From Microplitis mediator (lineage: Eukaryota > Arthropoda > Insecta > Hymenoptera > Braconidae), in assembly GCF_029852145.1 (NCBI RefSeq), contig NC_079978.1, positions 5,952,001 through 6,016,000 of the forward strand: DNA of 64,000 nt, written 5' to 3'. Positions within the stretch are counted from its first letter, which is position 1. Each line of letters opens with the position of its first letter. The notes beneath the pieces were generated by a model. It made no database searches. It had not been told where the DNA came from and saw nothing but the letters and a program-made list of their open reading frames with translations. Made by a program: the position numbers and the translations under genes. Positions 25,012 through 36,700 of the stretch are shown one piece after another.

Positions 25012-25180
25012 ATTATCTAAAACATACCTTTTATTTATTTTCTTTATTCAATATTGTGTATGTGTACGGAAAAAAGAATAGTAAACAATTATAGTTTCAA
25101 ATATTAGCAAAGGCCCTCTACTTCAAAAATGTAAAAATTTCATTATTTCTGAGACGTAGAAATTATTTAGCAAAAAAGAA

Positions 25181-25309
25181 CTGTCACTGCAACAGGATAT
25201 GGCCTTGAATATTTACAAGGTCAGTCCTGTTGCAGCCTCAGGAATAGACCCGATGCTGCAACAGGACTGATCTTGTGAATATTCCGGGACTTTCCTGTTG
25301 CAGCGACAG
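25181..25309. repeat. Small palindromic element inside the nested stack
   Basis: It runs from CTGTCACTGCAACAGGA to TCCTGTTGCAGCGACAG. Between the ends TGCAACAGGA and its complement recur twice more, so this 129-bp element is also made of sub-hairpins. Confidence 0.75.
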
Positions 25310-25325
25310 TTTTTTTCCGGATATA

Positions 25326-25708
25326 CAGTAAAAAATTGGGAGTGAATTCGGATTTTATTTAAATCCCCATTCACTCCGATTTGGAGTTTTGATATTAAAT
25401 TATATTTCCCTTCGTAGTGAATTTCACTCCGAGCACTCTAAAACCAAATGTGTAGTCGAAATTAACACACTTCTCGAATAACATTGAAACGCCATAAGCA
25501 ATTATAGATTTTTAACACACCGTGAAACGTGTTTTAAGTGACTACAAAAAACTATAGTTTTGTTTATGGCCTTAAACATGGAACACATTTAATATGTGTT
25601 GAAATAATACACTTGTAACACACTTGGTTTTAGAGTGAGGGAATCAAATAAATGAACAGTCATTCGCTTCGCATTCACTCCGGATTTACTCCGCTAATTT
25701 CTTACAGT
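25326..25708. repeat. GAGTGAAT-rich MITE inside the nested stack
   Basis: The ends are CAGTAAAAAATTGGGAGTGA and TAATTTCTTACAGTG. Multiple internal ATTCACTCC and GGAGTGAAT words are typical of this family. Copies lie at 27799-28014 and from 63455. It is interrupted at 25434-25637 by a further element. Confidence 0.85.
25434..25637. repeat. Innermost MITE (CACTCTAAAACCAAAT ends)
   Basis: CACTCTAAAACCAAATGTGT at the left is mirrored by ACACTTGGTTTTAGAGTG at the right; length 204 bp. Flanks CTCCGAG and AGGGAATC share a 2-bp AG. Removing the element restores CTCCGAGGGAAT, which is what the homologous copy near 63.53 kb reads. Confidence 0.9.
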
Positions 25709-26033
25709 GCAAACTATAATACTTGAAGTTTTTCACACGAGGGCTCTGTTTTTGCACTAAAAACTGTAACTTTTCCACTGCTCTTTTTTCCGTGTGAGTG
25801 TATGTTTTTTAAATTTACCTACACAAGTAGATATGTAGTTATGGTTATAGTGAGGCATAGTTATAATTTAGTAATTAGTATGTTGTGTGATTTATTAACG
25901 CTTTAATGGCCGCAAAATCAATCGGAATGATTGATCGATACCGCGGGAAAAGGTATACAAAGTTTGTTTAATAACTGTTGCATTACCTCCACTTAGCTAA
26001 TGCGTTTAATATCGAACCTTTTAGTATTTTATA

Positions 26034-29000
26034 ATGTATGTCAATTATATTTTTTTATTTACCATCGGGTTTATTTTGAATCCTAGAATATTTTGTGATA
26101 ATGCCGAGAAACTCTTTGATAATAAAAATGGGGGTGAAGTAGTTTATCCAGAAGTTATTTCCGATACGGAAGTTAAGCGCAGATTCAAAAGATCTAATAC
26201 TGAGTTTAAAAAAAGTGACAACGATACTTTTTATGTTGGTTTGAAAAATTGGACGCTCAAGACCAAATTTAATCGTAATTTGGTAGTTGCCGATAATTAT
26301 GTTGCCCATTGGGCGAGTTCCAAGGGTCGAAAAGCTCCTGCGAGTGACCAAAGCCATTCGAGGTTGGATCGCTGTCTTCCGCTTGAGGGCGAAATCGCTG
26401 GGATTCCAAATTCTACTGTCGCTTTGACTATTTGTAGCAATCAGTTCTACGGTCTTGTCGCTTTTGGGAATCAATCGTTTTTTCTGCAGCCTACTAAAGT
26501 CAACGGGAGTCACGTTTTTTATGAAACCAAACTGCCGACATTGGAAGAAATGGCGAATAAGTATGACAATAATTTTGAAGCTGGGTTCAAAAAATTTGAC
26601 GAAGAAAATGAAATTGGTCAGTACTCTTTAGATAAATTAACTAGACTGGTATTTATTTTTTTTCTTTGATTTAAGATGACAAAAAAAAATCGTCATGTGT
26701 TGCTTGGGAAATGAATAACTGGGGAAGTAGGTTTGTTACATTAAATTCAACAGCTTGTCCGGGTAATTGGGACAATAAAGTACAAAAACGCTGGAGAAGA
26801 AGTCCGAGGCAGCCAAATTACTGGTACACGACTGAGCAGCCCTACCGGGTAGTAAAAGGCTGCGGAATGAATAGAAGGAAAAGAGTTTTGACAGTTTGCG
26901 ATACTGATGAAAGTTATAACATGACTGGAGACATAGTCTCGGCAGATTATTTCGACAGACTCGATTTCCAAACGCGAATGGGAAACGACCCTCCTGAAGA
27001 AGCTGCGCAGTCTCGTATGCAAACTGATTCACACTCTGCTGGTAAGTTTTAAAAAAAAATTAAAGTTAAATATTTTTAATTATTACTGATATGTGTAATT
27101 ACTTTTTTAAGGATCGTGGTTTGATGCAGAAGAAGCGAGGCCATATTTAAAGGGCCGCATAGTAAGGCACGGAAAAGCTTCCACTTTAAAATGGATCAAA
27201 ATAGTAATCGGTGTTGATTATGATGTCATACGATTTCATGGCGATCTTACTCAACAATACATCTTTACTATTTTTAATATTGTAATCATAATTATTATTC
27301 TCAATTTACTAAATGGTACTCAGTTTTTTACTAATAAATTTGAAAAGTAGGTCAGCACGCTGTTCAAAAAAATTTCCATTGTCAACTTCGTTAAAATCGT
27401 CATCAAAAGAATGATTCTATATCCAGATCCTAATGATAGTGCAGTGAGTGTCTTGTTACAATATTTAGAAAATTAGGTTGTAAAAAATTTTGTCTATTCA
27501 AGGTCCGTACAGGAAATATGCAGTACCCACTTTACAATGTGAATATATGGAACAGAAAACTTTACGACCTAGCGAGAGAAAAACACGATATGGCGCTATG
27601 GTATACTCATTACCAGCTAGCTTCCGACGTCAATACTGCTCCTGGGCCTTACATGTGCAACAAATTGCGGTCTTGTATTCTTGTTCAAGATGTCGGGTGG
27701 GCTTCCTCTATAAAAATAGCCCATGGTATTGGTCATCTGTAAGCTTAAATATTTATTTATTTTTGTATTATTTTGCATTGCGCATGGTCATATTGTTGCA
27801 CTGTAATGAATCGAGAGTGATTACGGGTTTTATTTAAATCCGAATTCACTTCGTCACTCGGAGTTTCGGAGTTTTTTAAAAAAATCACTCCGCATACGGG
27901 AAAAATAGGGAGTTTGTCTTTTCATCGGAGTAATTTAGGAGTGATATGAATTTTATTTAAATCCGCATTCACTCCGGGTTGAATCTGCGTTCACTCCCAA
28001 AATTTTTCACAGTGTGTTATTATATTTTTCGGCATAGGTGACCTTTTATTATTAAATTTTTTGTGCTTTATTTTTGTTATATTAAAATCACCAGGTCCTT
28101 CACGAGTATAACATATATTTATATGATAATTTAATTATAAATTTATTAATTTTTGTGAGTTAATTAAATGTTATAATAGATAGGAACTGAGAAGTTGACG
28201 CGATACCAAAAGATCTGGGTTCGATTCCCGGACTAAGCTACTAAATGTTTTTTCAGTTCTTTTCTATTTCCTCGTGGAAATTGTTCGGAATTTTCTCTGA
28301 AAAACTCAGTTCTAAAATTCTAAAGACTTTTTCAGAGTTTTTAAAAATGTACCAACCGAAAATATGATTTTTGAAATTCAGTGTGGGACTAAATCACGAC
28401 GGAGAAATTCAAACGAATAATTACTGCGCATCGGAGGCGTTATTACACGCGACAGTGATGTCAAAAATATTACCGGCTGTTAATCCTGTTCCTACGTGGT
28501 CTTCATGTTCGATTCAAGAATTTAATGAACTCGTAGGGTACGCAAATTATTTATTTATTAGTTTAATAATGCGAAGTGATTGTAAAATAATTTAAAATAC
28601 TTGTAATTTAATTTTAAGCGAATTTAATTGCTTGGATCGACCGCCGCTAAGTGACGAGCAAACATCATATTTACCGGGAATATTTTCACTTGACGACCAG
28701 TGCCGCATCGAGTTTGGAGAGGGGTAATTAATAATTATTCATAGCCATTAAATTTATGTAAATATAAGTATGAGAGCTGGAGATGAAGTAGAGGTTGTGG
28801 TTGGTAATGAAACTTTAAATGAATTTAGGTGGGTATTCTGCATCAAAGTTACCGTGAAAGATCCGTGTACAGAATTGTGGTGCAATAGAGCTGCCAGCAG
28901 GAGACGGAGTTGCATGACTCGTATGACGCAGACACTCGAGGGAACTCCTTGTGGACAAGGAATGGTATTAATCCTGAATTCTGTCTGTTAATAAACTAAT

Positions 29001-30063
29001 GGTATTAATTTAAACAATTGTAAATTAATATTCCAGAGATGCATCAACGGTACATGTGTCGAGCCACTGTGGAATTTACCGCAGGAGTCAACTACTAGCC
29101 AGCCTGAATCTTCGACGTATACTTTTACGTCGGCCCCGACACCTCCACCTACTACCCCACAGAGGTTGGCTACTATATTTTTAAAACTAGTTGTTTGAAA
29201 ATAAATTTTGGAATTATTTTTTATTTTTGTTTGTTACTAATAGTGAGCAATAAGCACTTGATTCATTCAATGTCTTGTAGCATCGAATTTTTCCAAATAA
29301 AAAAAAATTTTTTTTTAGTCATTACCCTGGACAAACTACTACTACTACAACAGAGTTATCTTTTGTTAGTGATATTCCAACACCACCAAGTTATGGTCAA
29401 CCACCAAGTTTTGGAACACCATCACCGCCAGGTTATCCAACTCCATCTCCACCAGGTTATCCAGGACCATTACCACCGGGTTATCCAACACCCCCAGGTC
29501 ATCCGACACCACCAGGTTATCCAACACCTCCAGGTCATCCAACGCCACCAGGTCATCCAACACCACCAGGTTATCCAACACCCCCAGGTTATCCAACACC
29601 TCCAGGTCATCCAACACCACCAGGTTATCCAACACCGCCGGGTTATCCATCACCGCCAGGGTATCCATCACCGTCACCACCAGGTTATCCAGGACCATCT
29701 CCCCCAGGTTATCCATCACCATCTCCCCCAGGTTATCCATCACCATCTCCTCCAGGTTATCCATCACCATCACCACCAGGTTATCCATCACCGTCACCAC
29801 CAGGTTATCCAGGACCATCTCCCCCAGGTTATCCATCACCATTGCCACCAGGTTATCCATCACCATTGCCACCAGGTTATCCATCACCATCACCACCAGG
29901 TTATCCATCACCATCACCACCAGGTTATCCATCACCATCACCCCCAGGTTATCCATCACCATCACCGCCAGCCTACGGTCCTCCGTCACCACCAGGTCAC
30001 AGTCAGCAAGACGACAATTACTCCAGCAACGCAGGATTCTTTAAACGACGCGGATTCTTTTAG
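26034..30063 (+). CDS. ADAMTS/reprolysin-like pseudoprotease with PPGYP-repeat tail
   Basis: Ten exons join in phase: 26034..26616, 26676..27041, 27112..27281, 27351..27443, 27503..27738, 28382..28537, 28619..28723, 28829..28964, 29037..29164 and 29319..30063 (905 aa). Order: signal peptide; propeptide with RFKR; a Trp/Arg-rich segment (about 195-316) with RWRR and RRKR; M12B catalytic domain starting near KWIKIVIGVDYDV; disintegrin-like and partial Cys-rich region (LWCNR...GTPCGQG...CINGTCVEP); Pro/Thr linker; a tail of about 25 PPG[YH]P repeats; and a final GFFKRRGFF. The zinc site reads HGIGHLVGLNHD: the three His are kept, but the general-base Glu of HExxHxxGxxHD is Gly, so peptide hydrolysis should be abolished. 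Spacer and thrombospondin repeats are missing. The next gene is an active-site-intact paralogue. Secreted; a venom or gland role is possible but only a guess. Confidence 0.85.
27799..28014. repeat. GAGTGAAT-rich MITE, short copy
   Basis: A 216-bp element with ends CACTGTAATGAA and AATTTTTCACAGTG and several ATTCACTCC words. It lies in an intron of the pseudoprotease gene and is the uninterrupted relative of the copies at 25326 and 63455. Confidence 0.8.
28188..28240 (+). repeat. tRNA-like fragment (T-arm with B box)
   Basis: CTGGGTTCGATTCCCGG at 28215-28231 folds as a perfect tRNA T-arm and contains the Pol III B-box consensus. No acceptor stem or clear D-arm is seen. It is most likely a decayed tRNA or tRNA-derived SINE within an intron, not a working tRNA gene. 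Confidence 0.5.
29371..29990 (+). repeat. Coding minisatellite for PPGYP repeats
   Basis: Tandem 12- to 18-bp units of the form CC(A/C)CCAGGTTATCCA encode about 25 PPG[YH]P pentads in the last exon of the pseudoprotease gene. Early units are 12 bp (TPPG), later ones 18 bp (SPSPPGYP spacing). The reverse strand is open too, giving VMVMDNL-type repeats, but this is a by-product of the repeat. Confidence 0.95.
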
Positions 30064-30102
30064 TATAAAAAAATTTTGCTACCCATTTATATAACTGACT
30101 AA

Positions 30103-30108
30103 AATAAA
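30103..30108 (+). terminator. Poly(A) signal of the pseudoprotease gene
   Basis: AATAAA lies 40 bases after the TAG at 30061-30063. Confidence 0.6.
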
Positions 30109-30785
30109 TATCTATTTATATCTAATTGACCAAATCATTTATCAATACTAATCGCACACTTAAAAAAAGTCTGCTTGATATCACGATATCTTCATGCTCG
30201 TGACATAGTTAAGATAATTTTTTCCTCGCTTATTTTTATTTATTCTCCATGGTTGCATTCATATGTACATACAGATATAGATACAGAGACTGCATTATTA
30301 GAGAACCACTTGATACTTGAATGTTCTCTTTCTTTTTATCTCTCCTTTTCTCTCATTCCACGATCTACCAGCTTTAAATTTTTATTTCCATTATTATTAT
30401 CATCATTATAAGCGTCACCAAAGTGCACGTCTGCATTCCCATTTATTGCGAGAATCGAGCATGTGGCTGCCAGTTGCAGTTAGCACAACCGTCGGCGCTA
30501 CGAAAACGTCGACAAAACCAATTAACCAATGCTTCGTTATTCTTTGTTCGCTCGGATAATTTTCAATGACGTGAACGTTTGTGACTTTTTGTTATTTCAT
30601 TTACATCTACATCTATGTACACATATCTTTTTAAATACGTTTCACAATTATTAAAATTTCTTTTGCTATCAAACAAAACCCGTTTTTTTTCTTTCTTTTT
30701 TTTTTTAATACCTTTGAAATATTACACAAACCAACAAACGCAATTTATAGTGCAGTGTTAAATTATATCCAGCTATGACGACATT
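30109..30785. other. Spacer between the two ADAMTS paralogues
   Basis: About 680 bases. It must hold the promoter of the downstream protease gene. No clear TATA box or initiator was identified, and pyrimidine runs lie at 30320-30420 and 30680-30710. Open frames here are not supported. Confidence 0.5.
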
Positions 30786-33700
30786 ATGAATAAAATAATT
30801 TCGTACATAATTATTTTTACATCCATTAATTACTTCGCTGCCACCGGAAATAATAAATTTCACGTCATAAATCATGGAAGCATCGTTCCTAAAATTTTAT
30901 CGCCGGACTTACGCTCGCGCAGATCCGCCGATTCAAAATCAAGTGACGTTTACGTGTCAGTAGGCAATTGGATTTTGAAAAATCGCATCGAGATTCAATT
31001 GGTGCCGCCCACAATAAGCTGGGTCACTTCTGACCCGATTCTTAAAGATCTCAGTCCGAAGCCCGCGGAAAATTGCACGTTTTTTAAAGGCCACGTCCAG
31101 CGAACTAGTTCCCAAACTATAATGACTATTTGCGACGATAATTTTTACATCATCCTCTTGTTCAACGAACGCACGTTCACTCTCCAGCCGACCGCGAACG
31201 GCAGCCACCTTCTCCAAGAAATAAAGCCTCCAAAAGTTAAAAGACAGGATTCAAATTTTCGCAACAGTTTTATTGATCTGACCGACGACACTTTCGATCT
31301 CTACCAAGACATTGGTCCGACAAACGTCCAAAAAGACCCTGGTCCAAGAGATTTTATTGCAGATGAAGATGAGCAGTCAAACTTAACCAACCCGGTGCTA
31401 ATGAAGTACAAATATCTGAGTAAGAAATATTTTATTCGCTAGTTTTTTTGCTTAAACAGAATATTAATTACTACGGTCTAAGTACTTTGTGCCAAGTACT
31501 AGTCTAGTGTCAGAGTTCTTAAATATTTTTTTGTTTCGCAGATAAAAGTATTAATTTAAAACTCCGGCTTTTTATTTTTCTGTACAGAGAGACCTGTTGT
31601 AGGTGACACAAAGACATCACCAGCACAATGGCTCGAGCTTGGAGTCGCTGTTGATTACTCGGTGATAGACTTTCACGGCGAGCGGGTACAGCAATATATT
31701 TTTGCTCTACTAAACATCGTAAGTACTGCGACTTGTCCTCGCAATTTGAATAATAAAATGAATGATAAAAATTGTGATAATTTCATTTGATAATGTAGCA
31801 TTTATTCAAATAAATGTCATTACTTATTACTGTACTGTAATTTATTTTTTATTTAGGTCAGTGCGATCTACAGCCACCCGTCCCTTGAAGCGAATCTTAC
31901 TCTCGTAATCCTGAGGATTATTTTTTACGTTGATAAAAAAGATTCAATGGTAAGTTGGTGGTTAATTCATCAAAAAAGAGGTCACCGAGTCAAAAAACAA
32001 ATTATAGTTCTCAAAAGCCTCAATTCCTTTGATGTTTTATTTGCCGCCACGAAAGTGACTCTACTTTAGTACTAAAAATCATCGGTGACACGACCGATGA
32101 TCCCCGACAATTAATACTTGCGACGATTGATCCGCCAATAATTGATATGTCGATAACTGATCTACGCGACAATTAATGGTAATCACAATTTATCCATACA
32201 CAATTGGTGTGAGTATATTTTTAAAGTTACACGCACACAAAATTCGTGGAAAAAGGGCGTAATTTTTCACATTTATTTGTGTGTGAGTAAATTTTTAAAA
32301 TTACACGCACACAAAATTAGTGAAGAGAAAAAAAAATATGTGTATATATATATAATAAAAAAAAATTTGTCCTGTAAGCTAGATGTCGGCGTATAAATAA
32401 TCGGTATATATATTGTCGCGAGGATCAACGATGTGAGAAATAATAATCGTCGCAAGGATTAAGTGTCGGGGATCAATTGTCGTTAAATCAACGGTCAGGT
32501 AACCAAATCATCAATAAGAATTATGAGGTCTAAATGCGAATGATTTATCGCTAAGACCTCAAAAACCTCAAAGAATGAAAAGTTATACTTCAGACTTTGA
32601 AAAGTGTTAGATAGAAAAGGGAGGGGAGAGAATACGTCGAACGAGACTTTCGAGGTTCAAATGTGGATAAAATTATTCCTGTATATTTTGAGTATTTTGA
32701 GGTTCTAATCCAGATTATGTTATTCCAGTTTAGTCCTCAAAGTGGTAAGATTGGTCATAACTACTACTTTGGGGACTAAACTAGAACTTTCAATACTGTT
32801 TTCAATCTTAAAATTCTAAACTGATCCTTAAAAATCTCATTGAGAACTTTGAGACTCAAATCCGAATTTGTTTTTTGACTCTGCACTTTTTTCTTTATCA
32901 CACTCAAGTCGACGAACGGAACTATCTTTGTTGCACTTGCGCAGTAAATAGAAACTTTTGCCGAGATTTTATTTTGAACACGAATTCTATCAACAAATTG
33001 AAGCGCACTTTGCTAGATTAGACAGTAGTCCATCAATGTACAGTCTTTAGTTTGTACTAAAGATTTTGTTTCCGAGAAAATTTCCGCCGAAAATATTTGA
33101 TAAAATAAATAAATAAATTTCATAAGAGTATCAATGGTTAATTTCTTCAGATTCGTCAGGGCAATGCCCGAAAGTCATTGGAGAACGTCAACAGGTGGAA
33201 CCGGCGGATCCTTTTATCAACAAATAAAGCTCACGACGTGGCAATCTGGTTGACAAGATTAGACATCGGTGGCCCGTCTGGGTACGCCCCAGTCTCGGGC
33301 GTCTGTGATCCAGCGAGATCATGTGCGCTGAATCGTGACGAAGGTTTGACAAGTGCCTTTATCATCGCTCACGAGCTGGCTCATATGTTAGTAAACTCAA
33401 TACCTCATTTATTTAATGGATTATTTTTTATCTTAAACTTATGGTTCATCACTCACTCGATTAATCAGCTTAGGACTTACCCATGATGGAGACCAAGCCG
33501 TCGATAATTCCTGTGCCCATGAAACCACTGGCAGTGTCATGGCACCTGTTGTCGCTGCTACTTTTCATCGGTTCCATTGGTCTTTTTGCTCAAGAAAAGA
33601 ATTTCATTATCATTCCAGGTTTATTATTATTAATTAATAATTTAATTAAGAGTTTTCAGTCATCATTCAATTTGTTAATTAACCCAGTAAATTTATTTAA

Positions 33701-36700
33701 CAGACAATGGACATGTTTAAATAATTACCCAGAGGTAAATAATGCGACGTATTTAAAATCATTTCCTGAGAGATTTACAATGGACGAGCAGTGTCGCATG
33801 GAATTTGGCGAAGGCTACGAGCTTTGTAAGCGCCTTGATTTAACGGGTCTCTGTGCTCACCTGTGGTGTGCTCATAAGGATGTTAATAAAGTATGCAAAA
33901 CAAAGAAAGGACCTCCTCTAGACGGAACACCATGTGGTAAAAACAAAGTAAGTTTCCAAACAAAAGGTTTTTTTAAATTTATTTATTCATTTATCTGCAA
34001 AATTTTCCGATTGATTTATATTTTTAGTGGTGTGTTAAAGGACACTGCCAATCAACAAGAGAAAATAATTTCCAATTAGCTTTACTACAAAAAAATATAT
34101 CAATCAACGGGGGCTGGAGTCCTTGGTCCCAAGGAAAATGTTCAGCAACCTGTGGCCTAGGAGTAATTGTTCGCTATCGCTACTGCAATAATCCCATGTA
34201 AGACCCACTAAAATTATTTGATTAATTAGCATCCATCTGAATTAAAATTTCAAATCTTTCAGACCGTTCGGTGGAAAAGATTGCGAAGGCCCCAACAAAG
34301 AGTTCGTCATCTGCGACCAACAAGACTGCCCGCGAAAAAGCGATCTCAGACAAGAACAATGCGCGCGGCAGAATGTGGGTCTAGGAAAATTACGCATGAC
34401 TTGGCTGCCCCATTACATAGAAGACGATAAACTAAAGTGCCGGCTGATATGCAGAAATGCCGGTACCGGGAGCATTTACATTAGCAGTGAGTTTGTCTCT
34501 GACGGCGCGCCCTGTTCCTACAACTCGACAGACATTTGCATTAAAGGAAAATGCTATTCAATGGGCTGCGATCGGGTCTTGTCCTCGGAAAAACGGCTCG
34601 ACGCCTGTGGAAACTGCGACGGAGATAATTCAACTTGCGCCTCTATCAGTAACAACTTTCAGCGTAAAATTCGCCAAAGTATATACTACTTATATAAACA
34701 TATATATGTGGATGTCTGTGTGTATGTAGGCTAATCAATAGCGCAATAATTGTATTTTCAAGCGTGATGTGCAAGTACTCGTGTAATATCTTACTAAGTT
34801 TAAACCAAAGTTTGTCTTTAGACAAACATTAGCGTTGAGGTTCCCGCACTGGGAACTTCGAGGGAACTTTTCGATAGCTTCAAGCTACTGAGATTATTGA
34901 GCGTGATTGTCATGTCCCTGGGGAGTTTAATTTATACAATATCTATACGATAGCTAACTGTTTGTACGGTTATATATCTCTACCCCGTTACACTAGTCAT
35001 ATTTATTGTTTAATCTGTTATCATCATTATCATTATTATTATTATGACAATTGTTAGCATTAAAGTTATAATTTATATTCAATTATATTCCAGCATCCAC
35101 ACGCGTGGCAGTTGTACCTGAAGGCTCCTATGACATATCTGTTGATTTGAAAATTAATTCCATTGGGAATCAAACTGTAAAACTTATATTTCGTGATGGT
35201 AAACGCAAACGACATGACGTTCACTTTTTTTTCTATGACGGAGTCAGTGAATCAGTTATTGTTGTTGAGGGAACGGGATTTACAATTAAGAAAACTGGTA
35301 ATTTGGTCAAAATTAGTGGGCGTGGTCCGACTTTGGCTCCAGTCACGATATCGGTAATTTTTTTTGAATTTTTTTTTGATTTTTTTAATAAAAATTAATC
35401 AGAGTGGTATTTAATTTAAGGTGAAGGTCCCGGGGGACTATAAAAGTAGGGGAGGGGTAGTTTTGATAAATTCCCGTTATACAATTGACCGTAAAAAAGA
35501 AGAAACGAGTGACAAGTACTCGTGGTTTTCAGGAGGATGGAGTCCCTGTTCGGTATCTTGCGGCGGGGGGGTCCGTTACCGGACGGTCGCCTGCAAAAAT
35601 GAAAAAACTGGAAGTATTGTTAACAAAAAAAAGTGCTCGTTGATAATGAAGCCCGTGCAGCAGATGGAGAAGTGTAATAGCATTAGGTAAATGCTTTTAT
35701 TTTTTTATTTTCGATTTAAAAAGAGACTGATTGATTGATAAATTGGACCCAGTTGCCAGTTTAAGTGGATCACTGGTCCGTGGGAGAGCTGCTCAAAGAG
35801 CTGCGGATCGACAGGTGTCCAGTGGAGGCAAGTTTATTGTGTTCACTCATCATTTCCCGATAATGAGGTTACCGATGAAAATAAACAGCTGGTGTATCGG
35901 GCAATGATGTCCCGCGGTAGCTGCGCAGAGTATCAAGCGCCGGTAAATAAACGAAACTGCAATAGGTTTCCTTGCCATGGCTATTTCATCGACGCTAACT
36001 GGTCCTCGGTAAATATTTATTTTTCATAAATATAAACTCGATTTTCAAATTAAATTACTCCTTAAAAAAGGGTCTGAACTTTTCTCTATCACACTCAAGT
36101 CAACGAACGGTACCATCCTTGTTGTATTTGCACAGTAAATGGAAAATGTCCATGTTTTTCTCTTAGACAAATGAATATTTTTGAAAAATGAAAACGTTGA
36201 ATAGATATAACAATAATAAACTAAAACTCGATACTTTAGGCTGGATGTCTGTAAAAAAAAATTAATGTATAATTGTTGCTTACTCATATTCAAAATGATT
36301 AATAAACTAACACCATATCTCATTAGTCAGATCAAATAAGCTTCGCTAGTTGTAGCGAAACACAACTACTTTACCCGTAATAACAGTTTAATCGATATTA
36401 AAAATACGAGGACGTCAATTGCTGATAAAACTATCGTTTATCGAGGATATGCGTGGTACAATGATCTGCCTAATATTATTATAATGGAAACAAAACTGAC
36501 TAATTTCTGAACTATTACATAAAAAATTTGATATATATTTAATATACTTTTTGTATCTTATTTTAGTCATGATTGCATAAGATAGTAAATTATTGTAAGG
36601 TAAGAGACCTAGTACCCAATTAGGGAACTAGCACTCGATCACTTCTTGTATTTGAATATCTATATTTAGTGAAATTTAGTAAACATTAGACATACAAATA

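Larger units (their letters stand above)
25066..25793. repeat. Outer element of a nested MITE stack
   Basis: The ends ACGGAAAAAAGAATAG (25066) and CTGCTCTTTTTTCCGT (to 25793), with sub-terminal TATAGTTTC and ACTGTAACTTTTCC, match the 297-bp element at 9559. Here the element is stretched to 728 bp because other elements have inserted into it (25181, 25326 and, inside that, 25434). Confidence 0.8.

Noticed and set aside
26055..26513. Antisense 152-codon frame opposite the propeptide exon
   Set aside because: It has no start context, splice support or family resemblance. It is a shadow of the plus-strand coding exon.
28188..28240. A functional tRNA gene
   Set aside because: Only the T-arm is convincing; no acceptor-stem pairing, D-arm or anticodon loop could be assembled.
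29366..29992. Minus-strand open frame of 208 codons with VMVMDNL repeats
   Set aside because: It is the antisense reading of the PPGYP coding minisatellite. The plus frame is spliced in phase to the protease gene.
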